A stretch of 64,000 nucleotides of DNA, taken from Hermatobates lingyangjiaoensis (lineage: Eukaryota > Arthropoda > Insecta > Hemiptera > Hermatobatidae). The notes beneath the pieces are model-generated. The model did not search any database and had not been told where the DNA came from. It saw only the letters and a program-made list of their open reading frames with translations. A program made the translations under genes and the position numbers. This document shows positions 1 through 10,299 of this stretch, piece by piece (position 1 is the first letter of the stretch; every line of letters starts with the position of its first letter). Location: the NCBI GenBank assembly GCA_026182355.1, contig JAPFBL010001617.1, positions 6,397,001-6,461,000 on the forward strand, written 5' to 3'.

Positions 1-1022
1 TCAAGTATGACACAACAGAAATAAATTTGCGTTTACTTTTTTTGTTATCAATTTTGTAGTGAGTAGTGTAATGTATTATCAAATCTCACTTTCTAATTTT
101 ATTCATATTTTTTATTTTTTGATCTATCAACGTCTTTTATATAACAACCTACATACTCTATTTAATGTTCTTATGAATAGCATTTTTTAACTGTACATGT
201 TGAAATTATTTATTTCACATTTGCCGAATTATTCAACTAAATCTTACTGTTAAAAAAAGGTCCCACAATCAGTAATTTTTGTGAAGTCATAAAAGCCGCA
301 ATCAAAAATCTCGACAAATTTCATAAATCCATTTATCACTCAATGAATACAAATACAACAAAGATTAAGAAGTTCTCGTTTAAAATTAACTCATTAAGTT
401 CAGGAAATAAACTAAGACATTAATTACAGCCGTGCGATCCTACAATCAAGTCACTGGCCTGAACTTACCATTACCAAAGTCCCTTATTTCAAAGTACAAT
501 CTTTTATTCAGCTCTATTTGTCCTTGTTCTTTACTAAGATTCGAAATGTTACTATTTATCCTTTATGTTGAAATCGTTTTGACTGGTAGTTCAATTTCTT
601 GCTCTCAAAATATTATTTCAAAACCGCTTACTTCTTCAAAAGTGCAGACTCCGTCAACTCCGCAGTCTGCACAACGCCTTCACCAATTAGAGTCATAGTT
701 TTTTATAAATACCAGAAGAACAGTGAAATCCATGTGAGAAAACTTGTAATAGAATAGTAGTGCCAATAATTCATGTTATTATCAGATAAACATATTAATT
801 GGAAGTGTAATTTCCAGACATGGTAATTCTTATATTGTTACAAGATTGTTTGGCAACATATTTTTATTTCGATGCTAAATTATTTTCTTTCACAGGGTTT
901 TAATACATTAATAAGGCTAGACTGCAGCAACTGCTTAATATTTGGTATTGATGAAACCCTTAATAAAAAAGAAGAAGAGGCTGTGCTCATATAACAAAGT
1001 CTAGGAAAAGAAGTAAAATTAG
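1..1022. other. AT-rich intergenic sequence, nothing recognised
   Basis: No splice-bounded exon, terminal repeat or recognisable protein similarity was seen in this stretch. The longest open frame (432-698) is serine- and leucine-rich and has no family resemblance. Confidence 0.6.
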
Positions 1023-1420
1023 GTGGCAGCAACTAATAATCCACAAGAGACAAAATGCATTATTTGTAATGGTACTTTTAAAAATTGCTATATGGGTGTT
1101 ATAGTTATCAAACAACATAAATATCCTGATAGTCACAAAAGCAATTGCAATGCGTCCAAAGCTTTAACTGAAAAATTTTTCTTGAAAGCCAATAGAAAAG
1201 AAGAAGGAATGTAATTGCTTCAGAAGTAGCTGAAATATATCCATTGGCTGCAGCTTGAAACTTAATTCAAAACTTTATCAGGATTCCAAAGTTGCGGGGA
1301 AAATATCTTGTGATCGGACCAAATCAGAGCATGTACCTAATAAATGGTTATCACTTCAGTCATATATTGAAAGAATTTTATAATCTTGGAAAGCCTTGAG
1401 TTCTTATTTCTTAAGTAGAC
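1023..1420 (+). pseudogene. Decayed hAT-type transposase or ZBED-like fragment with a BED-like zinc finger
   Basis: The frame from 1023 contains a C-x2-C finger (KCIICNGTF), then MGVIVIKQH and an H-x4-C like end. This is the layout of the N-terminal BED-like finger common in hAT-derived proteins (C-x2-C, a conserved MG, a later H-x-H/C). After the stop at 1212, a shifted frame reads KLNSKLYQDSKVAGKISC and RTKSE, which matches the segment that usually follows the finger in this family. Stops and frameshifts break it, so it is a fossil. The family assignment is from motif memory only, and no terminal repeats were located. Confidence 0.5.
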
Positions 1421-2447
1421 CAACCTCTAAAAAAATATATGACCTCTTCCAATTGATAATGATTAAACAGAAATACCCCAAATTATTGAAATCTATCTGA
1501 TGTTCTTGCACCATGCATTATCTCTCCAGCTGCTATCATTTCCCTATTTATTACATTGAAATTTCTACTGTCAAACGTTATTGGTACCATAGTTATCGGA
1601 TTGATCGGTATATAGTCCAGTTGACTTCTTCACTCTTCCTTCATGGATTAGAGAATGCTTCACGGAGCGCATAATTTAACTCAAATCACAATAAAATGTG
1701 GCCACGTCATCATAGTTGTTATCACTATGACAACATTTTGACATACTATGGTTCAAAGAAATAGTTAAAAACAAAAATTCACGTTATCAATTAACCACAA
1801 CCGACTGCTATATAAAATATAATTACTGCAAGTATAAATGATAAATTGAAGTTATTAGGTCCAACCTAACATTACAGTCTCACAAGTTAGGAATCACACA
1901 ATAAGGTAACTTTATCACCTTATCAATTTTGCGGGCATCACCTCCACCAGTCTTAAGAGGATGTAAAGGGAATAAACTGCCATAATATTAAGCTGTTATA
2001 GATGTCCAAATTGTAAACTGAGAAAAATGTTTATTTGAAAAAAAATCTCTCAACTGAAAGGTAGTAAAGAGAAAATCCTATAATAACGAATAGTAATAAT
2101 AATAGTAGTAATAATAGTCAATGTAATGAATTGGTTATTCGTCACTCACTCACTCTCCTCTCACCAAAAGAAGTATATCTAATGATTCAATAAGATGATA
2201 TCAAATATTAAGGTTCCTTAGATATCCCTTAACTTAAAATATAAATAGTTAACCCATAATTCAAATTTGTGTAAGATAACTATTCTCAAAGATATTTTCT
2301 TTTTTGGAATTGTTTTAATAATACAAACCATACTAAAATATTCATTTTTTAAAAGTATCTTTACACTCCTGATAGAATAATCATTATAACTTGGTCTAAT
2401 CAAACTAAATTTCTGAGTTGTAAATTTCACACTATGAGCATAAATAC
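1421..2447. other. Intergenic, no supported feature
   Basis: Low-complexity AT-rich DNA with a short imperfect (TAA)n tract near 2090-2120. No exon or terminal repeats recognised. Confidence 0.5.
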
Positions 2448-2496
2448 CTGAGGATATCACTGCAGAGACAAGGATTAACCATAAAAGGTGTAACAT
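2448..2496 (-). CDS. Possible first coding exon encoding a signal peptide, gene unknown
   Basis: On the minus strand an ATG at 2496 opens MLHLLWLILVSAVISS, a short hydrophobic leader of signal-peptide type. It is followed at once by a plausible splice donor (CTCAG|GTATTT). The upstream 200 bases (about 2500-2710) are clearly more GC-rich than the surroundings, as a 5' UTR or promoter of a minus-strand gene would be. If real, the gene continues leftward, off or near the window edge. No downstream exon was matched, and chance hydrophobic frames are common in AT-rich DNA. Donor choice and phase are inferences. Confidence 0.3.
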
Positions 2497-2499
2497 ATT

Positions 2500-2710
2500 T
2501 GCGAGAATAGTGCGTGTTGCATGGCTTCAGAACAACATGAAGGAACAATACCAAAGAGCGGACCAAGGCTAACTGAAGCAGCCAAGCCGCCCCCTCCACC
2601 GAGGCTTGACTCACGCCTGACCCCGCTTTAACAATGTCAAGGTGGCCTGTTCTAACACAGCCAGGACCGTCATGCCACGCTATCCACTTACAACTTCAGC
2701 AATCTTCCTT
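2500..2710 (-). promoter_or_regulatory. GC-rich island, possible 5' UTR/promoter
   Basis: Compared with its AT-rich surroundings, this stretch is strikingly GC-rich with C/G-rich words such as CCGCCCCCTCCACCGAGG. It lies just upstream of the candidate signal-peptide exon on the minus strand. It could equally be the remnant of a mobile element. Nothing direct shows promoter activity. Confidence 0.25.
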
Positions 2711-2959
2711 AACCGATCCTTAGTCTTCCTTCCTTAATCCTACGATCCTAACAAATCACTAACACCTAGGATGACAGTATTTTATAAACACTTAAAATAT
2801 GATCAAAAATAAAAAATGCAATTAATTGTCTCAGAAAAAACATAATATTCTTTCTCTACAGGAAAATTACTCCTTTTAGAAGTTAGAATGAAATAATAAT
2901 TTAAAGAAATCGTAAATTAATACCAAATAAACGATAACAGTTTCAATATTTCATGAAAA

Positions 2960-3405
2960 AATCTGGATTGGTCTACACTTAACTTTACTATAAGTAAACA
3001 TAATATCATACTTCTTGGTTATATAATCAATAATATTCCATTTAGGTATCATACAAATGTCTAAATGGGAGAGGTTGATTAGTCTTTCATTCCTGGAGGT
3101 GGTATAGATAGATAGTGATTGATCCACTTATCAATATATACGCTTTTTTTTATATCACACCACTGATGCCTTTGGTGTAATAAACATTACATTTACTTTG
3201 GTAAATATAATAACATTTTTGAAAAGCGAAAGTGTGGATTTCGTATTACGGTATCACTGTTACAGGAGGACATCGCTTTTGTTCCAATAACTAGTAGATC
3301 ACTTACGTACTTTATCTGGCCTCTTTCTACACTGAAGATTTAAAAGAAACTTCGGATCGAATTTTTTTACGATATCTATACTTTACTTATAGTAAGGTAC
3401 AAAAT
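2960..3405. repeat. Copy of an unclassified repeat family with TTTACTATAAGTAAA-like ends
   Basis: The left end reads AAAAAATCTGG, then a CTTTACTATAAGTAAAC box, then ATCATACTTCTTGG. The right end reads GGATCGAATTTTTTTACGAT, then CTTTACTTATAGTAAGG. The same ends, in either orientation, recur near 17.83-19.04, 25.6-28.17, 41.3-41.64, 42.8-43.6, 61.8-61.9 and 63.16-64.0 kb. This is a short internally deleted copy. No coding capacity was recognised and the class is unknown. Confidence 0.6.
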
Positions 3406-3545
3406 TAGGTTAGATTAAGTTGTAGTAGCTGTCTTACGTTGAGAACACATAGGCTAAAGATTGGCTCTTTGTGATACGACACAATGACCATTCTACATTG
3501 GGTCCTAAATTTCGAAAAGTAGCATAGTTAAGTTGATTAAACTGA
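3406..3545 (-). repeat. SINE fragment (3' part), same family as 9546-9865
   Basis: The stretch AGGTTAGATTAAGTTGTAGTAG, then GAACACATAGGCTAAAGATT and TTTGTGATA..GGGTCCTAAATTT parallels the tail half of the SINE at 9.5-9.9 kb. The tRNA-like head is absent. It abuts the right end of the preceding repeat. Confidence 0.5.
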
Positions 3546-4071
3546 ATGAGAAAAATCAGAGAAATACATTTTAGGTGAATGAAAAGTTCGCAAAAGCACC
3601 ATGAACACTTCAGCTGCCGGTGAAAAATCAAGATAGCTTAATAATTACAGACTGTACTCTGTGTTTCAGCTACTAATAAATGAAATAAGTATCGTTAATT
3701 ACCTATTGCTGAGCTATATGTGGACGAATTTTTTAAATCGTGTCCATTAATAAATCGGTTAAAAGTCATAAGCGATAAAAATGTGGTGCAAAATATGAAT
3801 AAAACTATGTTATAAAATAATTATTTTTAGAAAAATTTGGAAACTCATATTCCTTTATAAATCATGTTCTCTAATACTTTTATTTGAAAAAGTTTTCTCT
3901 GTAACATCATCTGGGCCCACAAAATTGTAAAACTATAAACTGCTTTACTCCATTGTTTAAATTTTGTTGTTGATGCAAGTATTCTTACCAAGTGTTTCTT
4001 CGCCTCAATTTCACATATTTGATTAAAATTCTTTCTATTAGTGAAATAAAGAAGTTAAATTATGGTACTTG
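3546..4071. other. Intergenic, nothing recognised
   Basis: AT-rich sequence without splice-bounded open frames or terminal repeats that I could identify. Confidence 0.5.
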
Positions 4072-4250
4072 TTAAAAATTATTCTTTTCTGATTCATGAG
4101 TACAACCATTTCCACAATCATTCAAAGGAAATATTACAACCACAGCCATTCTTAGATAACCTTTTATCCATGGGTTAGAATCATATTGATTTTTATTTGA
4201 TAGCTTATTTTTAACATATTTCGAAGGACTTAAAATTGAGTGCATATACT
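4072..4250 (-). CDS. Possible terminal exon, unknown protein
   Basis: On the minus strand a good acceptor (TTTCTGTATTGCAG) is followed by a 59-codon open frame that ends at a stop at 4072. The peptide contains YVKNKLSNKNQYDSNPW and GYLRMAVVVIFPLNDCGNGC, with a hydrophobic stretch and three cysteines near the C-terminus. I do not recognise it. No partner exon was found upstream, where a PLE lies, so it may be a fortuitous frame. Confidence 0.25.
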
Positions 4251-4576
4251 CTGCAATACAGAAATAACAAAAAAATATCAAAGGAATTATTATTACTTGT
4301 CTACATGTATATTTGCCAAACGGGACGGTATACTTCTTTATAACCAGGTAAATGAAAGTCACTTATAGTACCACACCGCATTAATTGGATTAAGCATTTT
4401 CATTTTATAATTGCTAGCAGACGTATTTGTTTTTAAAAGGTATGATATACAAAATCAGAGATGTTACGTGGTATTTCAAAATATGATTAGAAAAATTATA
4501 GAATAGGAAAAAATATGAGTATGTACATTGTATAATATATATAAAATACACTATATATATAAATATACGAAAATAA

Positions 4577-5636
4577 AGTTTATCGGGACTCGGACTCGGG
4601 TCAGTTCTTCAGATTCAAATTAAACTCTCATTGCCAACGTTTCGGTCTTTATTTGATTGGACGTTTTTGGTCAAAATATTTAAGGCAGCAACAAGAGCCA
4701 GGAAATGATACAAATACTGACTTAGAAGTTCAAGATAGAAAGTTTTTAAATTTCCATATGTTGAAGGATTTCGCAACCAATTAAAAAGTCTTCAAAAAAC
4801 ACTTACCTCAAGTTAATTTAGCATTTTATAGCAAAAGAAAAGTGAAATCGTTATTTTCAAATATAAAAGAGAAAATGCCAAAGGAATTACAGAGTAATAT
4901 TATATATGCAATAAAGTGCAAAGACTGTAACAAAGTTTATTATGGAGGAACCAGTCGTTTTTTGAAGGAAAGGAGTTACCAGCACAGTTATTCTATAAGA
5001 AAAAAGAGAATTAATGCCACTGCATTAGCTGCACACAGTATTAATGAAGGCCGTAATTTTGATGTTGATGAAATAAAAATAATAGCCAAAGAAATGGATG
5101 AACAGAGAAGGAAAACTCTGAAAATGTTATATATTAGAAAGGACCAGTCATCCATTAATTATAGAAGTGACATTTCAAATTTAAATAGTATTTATTCGGG
5201 TGTGTTAAGTTAAACATTGTTGACAGATGAAAAATTGTGTTAGTGTCTTTTTGGTTGTCTGGTGAAATTTCGTTACCTTGCTTGGTTATTTCAGTTCAGT
5301 GTTACGTGTTCATTCAGACTAGAGTTGTTGTTAAAATCCACATCCTATTTTTCTTTGTAAAATAATTTGTAATGTAATACTTAGTTTTTCTGTTTCAATA
5401 TTTATACTTCTTTAAGTTTTCTCATTAAACTATAGTCAAAATTTCTATTGTAATTTCTTAATTGTAACTAATTGCACTTTTACGCATGTTTGATTTTTGA
5501 ATTATTGTATTATTTCTTATATTTCCTCTGTTTTTGTAGGCCTATTAAAAAGGTTTTAATAAAGACTGAAACGTTGGCAATGAGAGTTTAATTTGAACCT
5601 GAAGAACTGACCGGGTCCCGATAAACTTTATTTTCG
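4577..5636 (+). mobile_element. Short Penelope-like element with inverted terminal repeats
   Basis: A terminal segment of about 75 bp (GTTTATCGGGAC... CCAACGTTTCGGTCTTTATT) at the left is repeated inverted at the right (AATAAAGACTGAAACGTTGG ... GTCCCGATAAAC). Between them lies a GIY-YIG endonuclease frame. PLEs typically carry a C-terminal GIY-YIG domain and terminal repeats with a hammerhead motif. Here the right end keeps GAAACGTTGGC, but its CTGANGA part is decayed to CCTATTAAAAAGG. The RT domain is missing, so the copy is 5'-truncated or internally deleted. Confidence 0.75.
4842..5213 (+). CDS. GIY-YIG endonuclease domain remnant of a Penelope-like element
   Basis: The 123-codon open frame reads IIYAIKCKDCNKVYYGGTSR (GIY-YIG core, with YGG in place of the usual YIG), then an R-x5-H segment, TALAAHSINEGRNFD and a C-terminal KDQSSINYRSDISNLNSIY. 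That is the usual order of the PLE GIY-YIG module. The conserved CxxC (CKDC) preceding YYGG matches PLE-type domains. It is only the C-terminal part of a PLE polyprotein (RT absent), and the nominal start is not a real initiation site. Confidence 0.75.
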   Translation: MKSLFSNIKEKMPKELQSNIIYAIKCKDCNKVYYGGTSRFLKERSYQHSYSIRKKRINATALAAHSINEGRNFDVDEIKIIAKEMDEQRRKTLKMLYIRKDQSSINYRSDISNLNSIYSGVLS

Positions 5637-5679
5637 TTTCTATTCCACGGTCGATACTTTTATCAATATTTATATATAT

Positions 5680-5805
5680 AAATAAAATAAATTCAAAACG
5701 AAGGAAACACACAGAAAGACACAGACATAACTCACATCGAAATTTCGATGTGAGTTATGTCTGTGTCTTTCTGTGTGTTTCCTTCGTTTTGAATTTATTT
5801 TATTT
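5680..5805. repeat. Perfect 63-bp-arm palindrome (inverted PLE terminal segments)
   Basis: Two arms meet without spacer at 5742/5743 (TCGAAA|TTTCGA). Each arm reads outward through CACATCGAAAT, AGACACAGACATAAC and AAACACACAGAAAG to AAAACGAAGG and AAATAAATTC. The same segment occurs with a complete hammerhead-like core at 30.1-30.4 kb. The ribozyme part is missing here because the two copies join inside the GAAA region. Confidence 0.8.
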
Positions 5806-6040
5806 TAAAAAAGTCCGCTGGACCGTTTCTTTTAATTGTATATATATATATATATATACCTCATTAAATATCTTGCCAACATTAAGTTTAGTATGTTTCC
5901 TACATACCTTTTCAAGATTTCGAATGCTACTTTTCCATCTTTTTGTTTTGAGGTATGTTTAAAAGAAGGTCTGCTCCCAAAGTATACCAATATATATATA
6001 TATATATATATCACAGATTCAATAATATATCGACCGTTTG

Positions 6041-6329
6041 ATAGAATAGGTGTGTTCTCTAATCGGGGTTCGGTCAATTTTCCAGGATAAAAAATCAAAC
6101 TCTCGTTGCCAACGTTTCGGTTTTATTTAAAACCTTTTTCATAGGCCTACAAACAAAGGATAATAAGAAATCACATATCATTTATCATGTGATATGTGAT
6201 TTCTTATTATCCTTTGTTTGTAGGCCTATGAAAAAGGTTTTAAATAAAACCGAAACGTTGGCAACGAGAGTTTGATTTTTTATCCTGGAAAATTGACCGA
6301 ACCCCGATTAGAGAACACACCTATCCTAT
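6041..6329. repeat. 140-bp-arm inverted repeat of PLE ends
   Basis: The left arm (6041-6180) and right arm (6190-6329) are near-perfect inverted copies separated by 9 bases. Each contains TAGGCCTATGAAAAAGG, a GGTTTT/AAAACC hairpin and GAAACGTTGGCAACGAGAG. That terminal pattern is also found at 4.63, 5.55 and 33.2 kb. Dinucleotide (TA)n tracts flank both sides (5838-5859, 5991-6012, 6329-6345). Confidence 0.8.
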
Positions 6330-6544
6330 ATATATATATATATACAATATAAGAGTGCCTTTTTATACACCACATTTCCTATCCGTCTTTCAGGTACATG
6401 GAAAAATAGATAGTTGGAACCTCTGAGTCTTAAGCAAGCAATACACACTTGACCATGTGAGAAACACTTGACCATGTGAGAAACACTTGCTCTCACTCAC
6501 TTTAATTCCTGCCGTAGACAGAGTTTGGCCTTGCAAATTATTTA

Positions 6545-7824
6545 CGAAGGCGGATTGATAAGTCAACGACTTTTTGAATTTCCCGCGCAGTTACTCCAAA
6601 TGAAACAATGCTGCCGTCATCTGTAATCTATTAATGGACAACTATCTAATTATGAGCCAGCTACCACCTGCAGTCGGTGTTTGATAGTCATTCAACGCAG
6701 ACAACCCCGTGTCTTTTTACGAAAAAGGAAAAAAGTGAATTTCGTGTGCTGATTAAGTATTACATTTTACGTAAAAAATCCATCACTGAAACTAAGGAAA
6801 GACTTGATAAATACTACGGGGACTTGGCACCATCAATTTCACTGGTTAAGAAGTGGTTTACAGAGTTCCGTTGTGGTCGTATCAGCACTAGTGACGCCGA
6901 ACGTTCAGGTCGACCAAAAGAAGTGATCACGCCGGAAATCGTCGATAAAATCCATGAAATGATATTGGATAATCGGAGAATGAAAGTGCGAGAGTTGGCT
7001 CATGCTGTAGGCATCTCAAATGAACGGGTACATCATATTTTACACGAATATTTGGACATGAAAAAACTCTCCAAGAGATGGGTGCCGCGATTGCTCACAC
7101 TTGACCATAAGCGTACTCGTGTGACCAATTCAAAAGAGTGTTCCAGACGACGTTTTGGGCCGTTTTGTTACTATGGACGAAACATGGATCCATCACAACA
7201 CGCCAGAGACCAAGGAACAATCGAAACAGTGGGTTGCTGTGGGCGAACGTGGACCAAAGAAAGCCAAACAGAGTCTGTGTCAGCCAACAAGGTCATGGCC
7301 ACAGTTTTTTTTGGGATGCACATGGTGTCATTCACATCGATTACCTCGAGAAAGGTAAAACGATTACCGGCGAATATTATTGAAAGCTTTTGAACAAATT
7401 CGACGTTGATTTGAAGCAAAAACGGCCGCATTTGGCAAAGAAGAAAGTGCTGTTCGATCAAGACAATGCACGTGTGCACACTTGTCTAGTCACGATGGCC
7501 AAAATTTACAAATTGGGATACGAACTGCTACCCCATCCAGCATATTCTCCTGATTTAGCCCCCTGCGACTATTTTTCTGTTTCCAAACCGAAAGAAATGG
7601 CTGGGCAGTAAGAGATTTGAGTAGAATGAACAAGTCATTACCGAAACAAACGCATATTTTGAGAGCTTTGAGAAAACGTATTATTTAGAGGGAATAAAAA
7701 AGTTAGAAAAACGCTGGACTAAATATGTCGAGCTAAAAGGTGACTATGTAGAAAAATAAAATGTTTCTTTGCCGAAAAAATTTTGTTTTATTCAAAACGT
7801 CACGGACGTATCAAACAGCCCTCG
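6545..7824 (+). mobile_element. mariner element (DD34D), copy 1
   Basis: 1280-bp element bounded by TA duplications (6543-6544, 7825-7826). The left TIR begins CGAAGGCGGATTGATAAGT. The right TIR, read inward, begins CGAGGGCTGTTTGATACGT. It contains a frameshifted transposase and lies inside a Helitron. Typical mariner length is about 1.3 kb, so it is almost full size. Compared with copy 2 at 45.6 kb it lacks about 27 bases around 7140-7150. Confidence 0.93.
6677..7611 (+). pseudogene. mariner transposase, frameshifted
   Basis: The N-terminal frame shows EFRVLIKYYILRKKSITETK (first helix-turn-helix), SGRPKEV (linker motif), VGISNERVHHILHEYLDMKK (second HTH) and the KRWVPRLLT variant of WVPHELT. 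After a deletion, other frames carry VTMDETWIHHNTPE (first catalytic D), VLFDQDNARVH (second D) and PHPAYSPDLAPCDYF (third D). The last two Ds are 34 residues apart, which defines mariner. At least two frameshifts and a truncated C-terminus make it inactive. Confidence 0.9.
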
Positions 7825-8619
7825 TACCATGTTTGCAAAACAGACGCTGACGGAAAATCGCAACCGTTTGATTTGAAAGGGACAGTTGCTAGGTATCAAT
7901 GGTATGCGTGGTATAAACACTGACTCCCCAGTACCATACTCAGTCATGATATCAGCCTCTATGACATATCTGTGCAAAGCACGAATTCGGAGTCGTGTCC
8001 CGTTGCACATTTTTGGGACCCTCAGGTTTTGTAACAGTATGATTGGTGCCCCTACTTTAAGTTTTAAGTTATGAGCAGGTAGTCCAGGAGCAGTCACGGA
8101 CTCAAGAAATTCAGTTGAATAATGAACTGCTTCCACATCACTAATCATTCTGTTTACTGACTTGTAAGTTCTTACCTCAGCTTGATATAGTGCAAGAACT
8201 TGTTTATTAATTATTCCTGCATGCTCATTTGTAGGTGTGAGAATTGCTTATTCATAAAACCAGTTATTCTGAATAGATGGCAGTTCTTGAAATTTGGGAA
8301 ACACCTTGTCAATTATCTCTTACTGGGAGCTTAAATGCAAATGAAATTGAAACCAACTAACAATATCTACTTCCTATACTTGCATATTTTCAAAATAAGC
8401 ATTCCTGTGAAGTAAGCCAAAAACAGTTTAATAGTCCATAACTTCGCTTCTTCGTTGAATTTTCAATCCATTCAAACCTTAGATTTTAAGTTAGACATAC
8501 ACAAACCTACTCTCAAAGCTTCCTATACGTTATGGTGGCTGAGTTTACGTATGACAAAACTTTGTACACAAACAGACAGACAAAAATTTTTCTAAGGGTG
8601 GATTACCCTTAAAATAAAT

Positions 8620-8899
8620 TAGAACTAGACCAAGAAGACGACAAAGTTCTTCTATGGCATAGGGTAGTCTGTGATTATTTTGATCATATGTGGATAGGGT
8701 TTAATACCATTTTTATAAATGATGGTTACCCTGAAAAAGGTTTTTCTTCTTTTCTAAAGAGGAATTTAGGTTTAGGTTGATATAAATTGTGAACTCAGAT
8801 AACATTTGGTACAGCATATGAATAGATTTTTAGTGCACCTCGTCCGAATTAGAAGTACCAGTATTTTTTTGATTAACAGTAAATGGTGTCTAAGTCTAT
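8620..8899. other. Unassigned sequence between Helitron and Gypsy relics
   Basis: No recognisable coding or repeat structure. Confidence 0.4.
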
Positions 8900-9180
8900 G
8901 AGAATAGAATATAGTGATGAAATGATTGAGCTGAATTCTGTGAATCAAATGTAGGAACTCGAGTAGTCAAAATAATGTAACCACGGCTGTTTTCGGAACG
9001 ACTCCTTTTGAGAGGACCATGATTGTATGGCCTAACCAGATCGATTTTAGAAAATGACACTTTGTTTTCCATTTAAATATTGAAATTTTTGATGTTGGGA
9101 ATCGGGTGACGTTCAGGAATGTTTCGAAAGCTCGATAATGACCACAAGGGCCCCATTTTCTATCCTTTTTTTGTATGCAG
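8900..9180 (-). pseudogene. Gypsy-type reverse transcriptase relic
   Basis: Minus-strand translation gives NRKWGPCGHYRAFETFLNVT, a PTSKISIF-like stretch, KSIWLGHT and VPKTAVVTLF-LLEFL. These are the degenerate equivalents of the Ty3/Gypsy RT motifs WR(F/P)CxDYRxLN, YPxPxI, FSxxDLxxxYHQ and KTAFxTPFGxxEFL. In-frame stops are present and no LTRs were identified. It is clearly a fossil fragment. Confidence 0.65.
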
Positions 9181-9545
9181 TGGATTTTCCTAACAGCTGG
9201 TTGACATTTCCAATATCTTTCGAAATTGTGCTGAAGCTGTTTTCACTTTTGTTATGTTATGTTTTCTTTGTTGGAGAAAATGTTATATTGTCATTTAATA
9301 ATTAGTGGCATACCTTAATTATTGCCTTGTGCTTATGATTGGCAGTTACTGTGATGAGTGAATCAACCGTAGTATAATTTTATATTAACCCTTGAAAATA
9401 CCCTTTGAAAAAAATGCGTCCCTTGATCAATTAGTTGTTGATTTTTTAAATCTATTTATAGTTGTGGAGAAAATTGCTACTATAATTTTTGTTTGGGTGT
9501 CCAATATACAGAAATTCCGAGCCACCCTCACTTGAACCAGAAAGT

Positions 9546-9865
9546 TAGGTTAGGTTAGGTTGCAGTGGTAGTCCTACAAGGGAACACAGGTAGGTCGAGC
9601 ATTAGCCCTTCGTGATAACAAAAAATGGAGATTGATTCTACAGTTGAGTCCTAAATTTTGCCTAACTCAAGTCTATTTAGAGTAGGGATCTTTAATGAGT
9701 ACCTGACATCGTACAGGCTCGGGACCGACGGTTTAACGTCCTTCTCCGAGGGACGACGTGCTCAGATTTATTCACCTGAGTGATGAATAAATGACAGGTG
9801 GGGATCGAACCTCGGTCCTATCAGTTCAGAGGCGAGTACGTTAACCACTGAGTTAACCTTGCCCC
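9546..9865 (-). repeat. tRNA-derived SINE with 16-bp target-site duplication and (CCTAA)n tail
   Basis: Perfect duplications of ACTTGAACCAGAAAGT flank it at 9530-9545 and 9866-9881. Read on the minus strand it starts with a tRNA-like head containing an A-box-like TAACTCAGTGGTTAACG and a B box GGTTCGATCCC. The body holds GTTAAACCGTCGGTCCCGAG. The end is a tail of CCTAA repeats, seen on the plus strand as TTAGGTTAGGTTAGG. Partial copies lie near 3.41-3.54 and 28.4 kb. The clean duplication implies a fairly recent insertion. Confidence 0.85.
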
Positions 9866-9881
9866 ACTTGAACCAGAAAGT

Positions 9882-10250
9882 GAGGAGTTTCTTAGTTTTC
9901 CTTCTCAATAGTGCTCCTCTTCTTAAAGTCCTGAAAAGAGCATGGTTTGGAATATTTATTGGTTCGATAGGTTTATTGAATATGATATATTGATATGAAA
10001 AGTGAAGTTCTTTTTGATTAAAACTGTCAGAAAACCTCGAGAGAGAATAAAAACGTATTTGTAAAAGCTGTACAGTTCTTGCACCCGGGTGCAAGGTACA
10101 GTTCTGATATTTCTTTTTCTAATCTGGATAACACATCTGTTGATTTGGGTGACTCTGATTATGGTTGTAGGAAAAACTGTAATGGCATACGCGTTGGTCT
10201 GGGTTTGAAAATTCTAAAATATCCTCAGATCTCTTAGTTCTCAATATATC
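9882..10250. other. Unassigned intergenic sequence
   Basis: No supported feature. The minus-strand frame across 9768-10094 partly overlaps the SINE and has no family resemblance. Confidence 0.4.
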
Positions 10251-10299
10251 TCACTAGATGATATTGAGAGAGTACGTGAATGGGCGCGTCGTTGGATGA

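Larger units (their letters stand above)
6360..8350 (-). mobile_element. Helitron helicase fragment split by a mariner insertion
   Basis: Minus-strand reading of 7815-8150 gives PGLPAHNLKLKVGAPIILLQ, then LRVPKMCNGTRLRI, VIEADIMTEYGTGES and VFIPRIPLIPS. This is the C-terminal half of the PIF1-like helicase of Helitrons. The continuation (SHGKL..., KTLSTAEI-like) lies at 6360-6544, on the far side of the mariner at 6545-7824. Removing the mariner joins the two parts at a TA, and the joined order matches the uninterrupted copies at 26.7-27.4 and 40.7-41.0 kb. The upstream helicase and Rep domains are missing or decayed. Related AT-rich flank sequence continues to about 8620. Confidence 0.8.

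Noticed and set aside
5832..6098. Open frames on both strands through the (TA)n/PLE palindrome
   Set aside because: They translate TA microsatellite (YIYIYI) and inverted terminal repeats; not genes.
7171..7479. Minus-strand frame opposite the mariner transposase
   Set aside because: Antisense shadow of the transposase coding region.
9800..9865. Possible tRNA gene (A and B box, minus strand)
   Set aside because: It is the head of a SINE with target duplications; no acceptor stem closes and the body continues for 250 bp.
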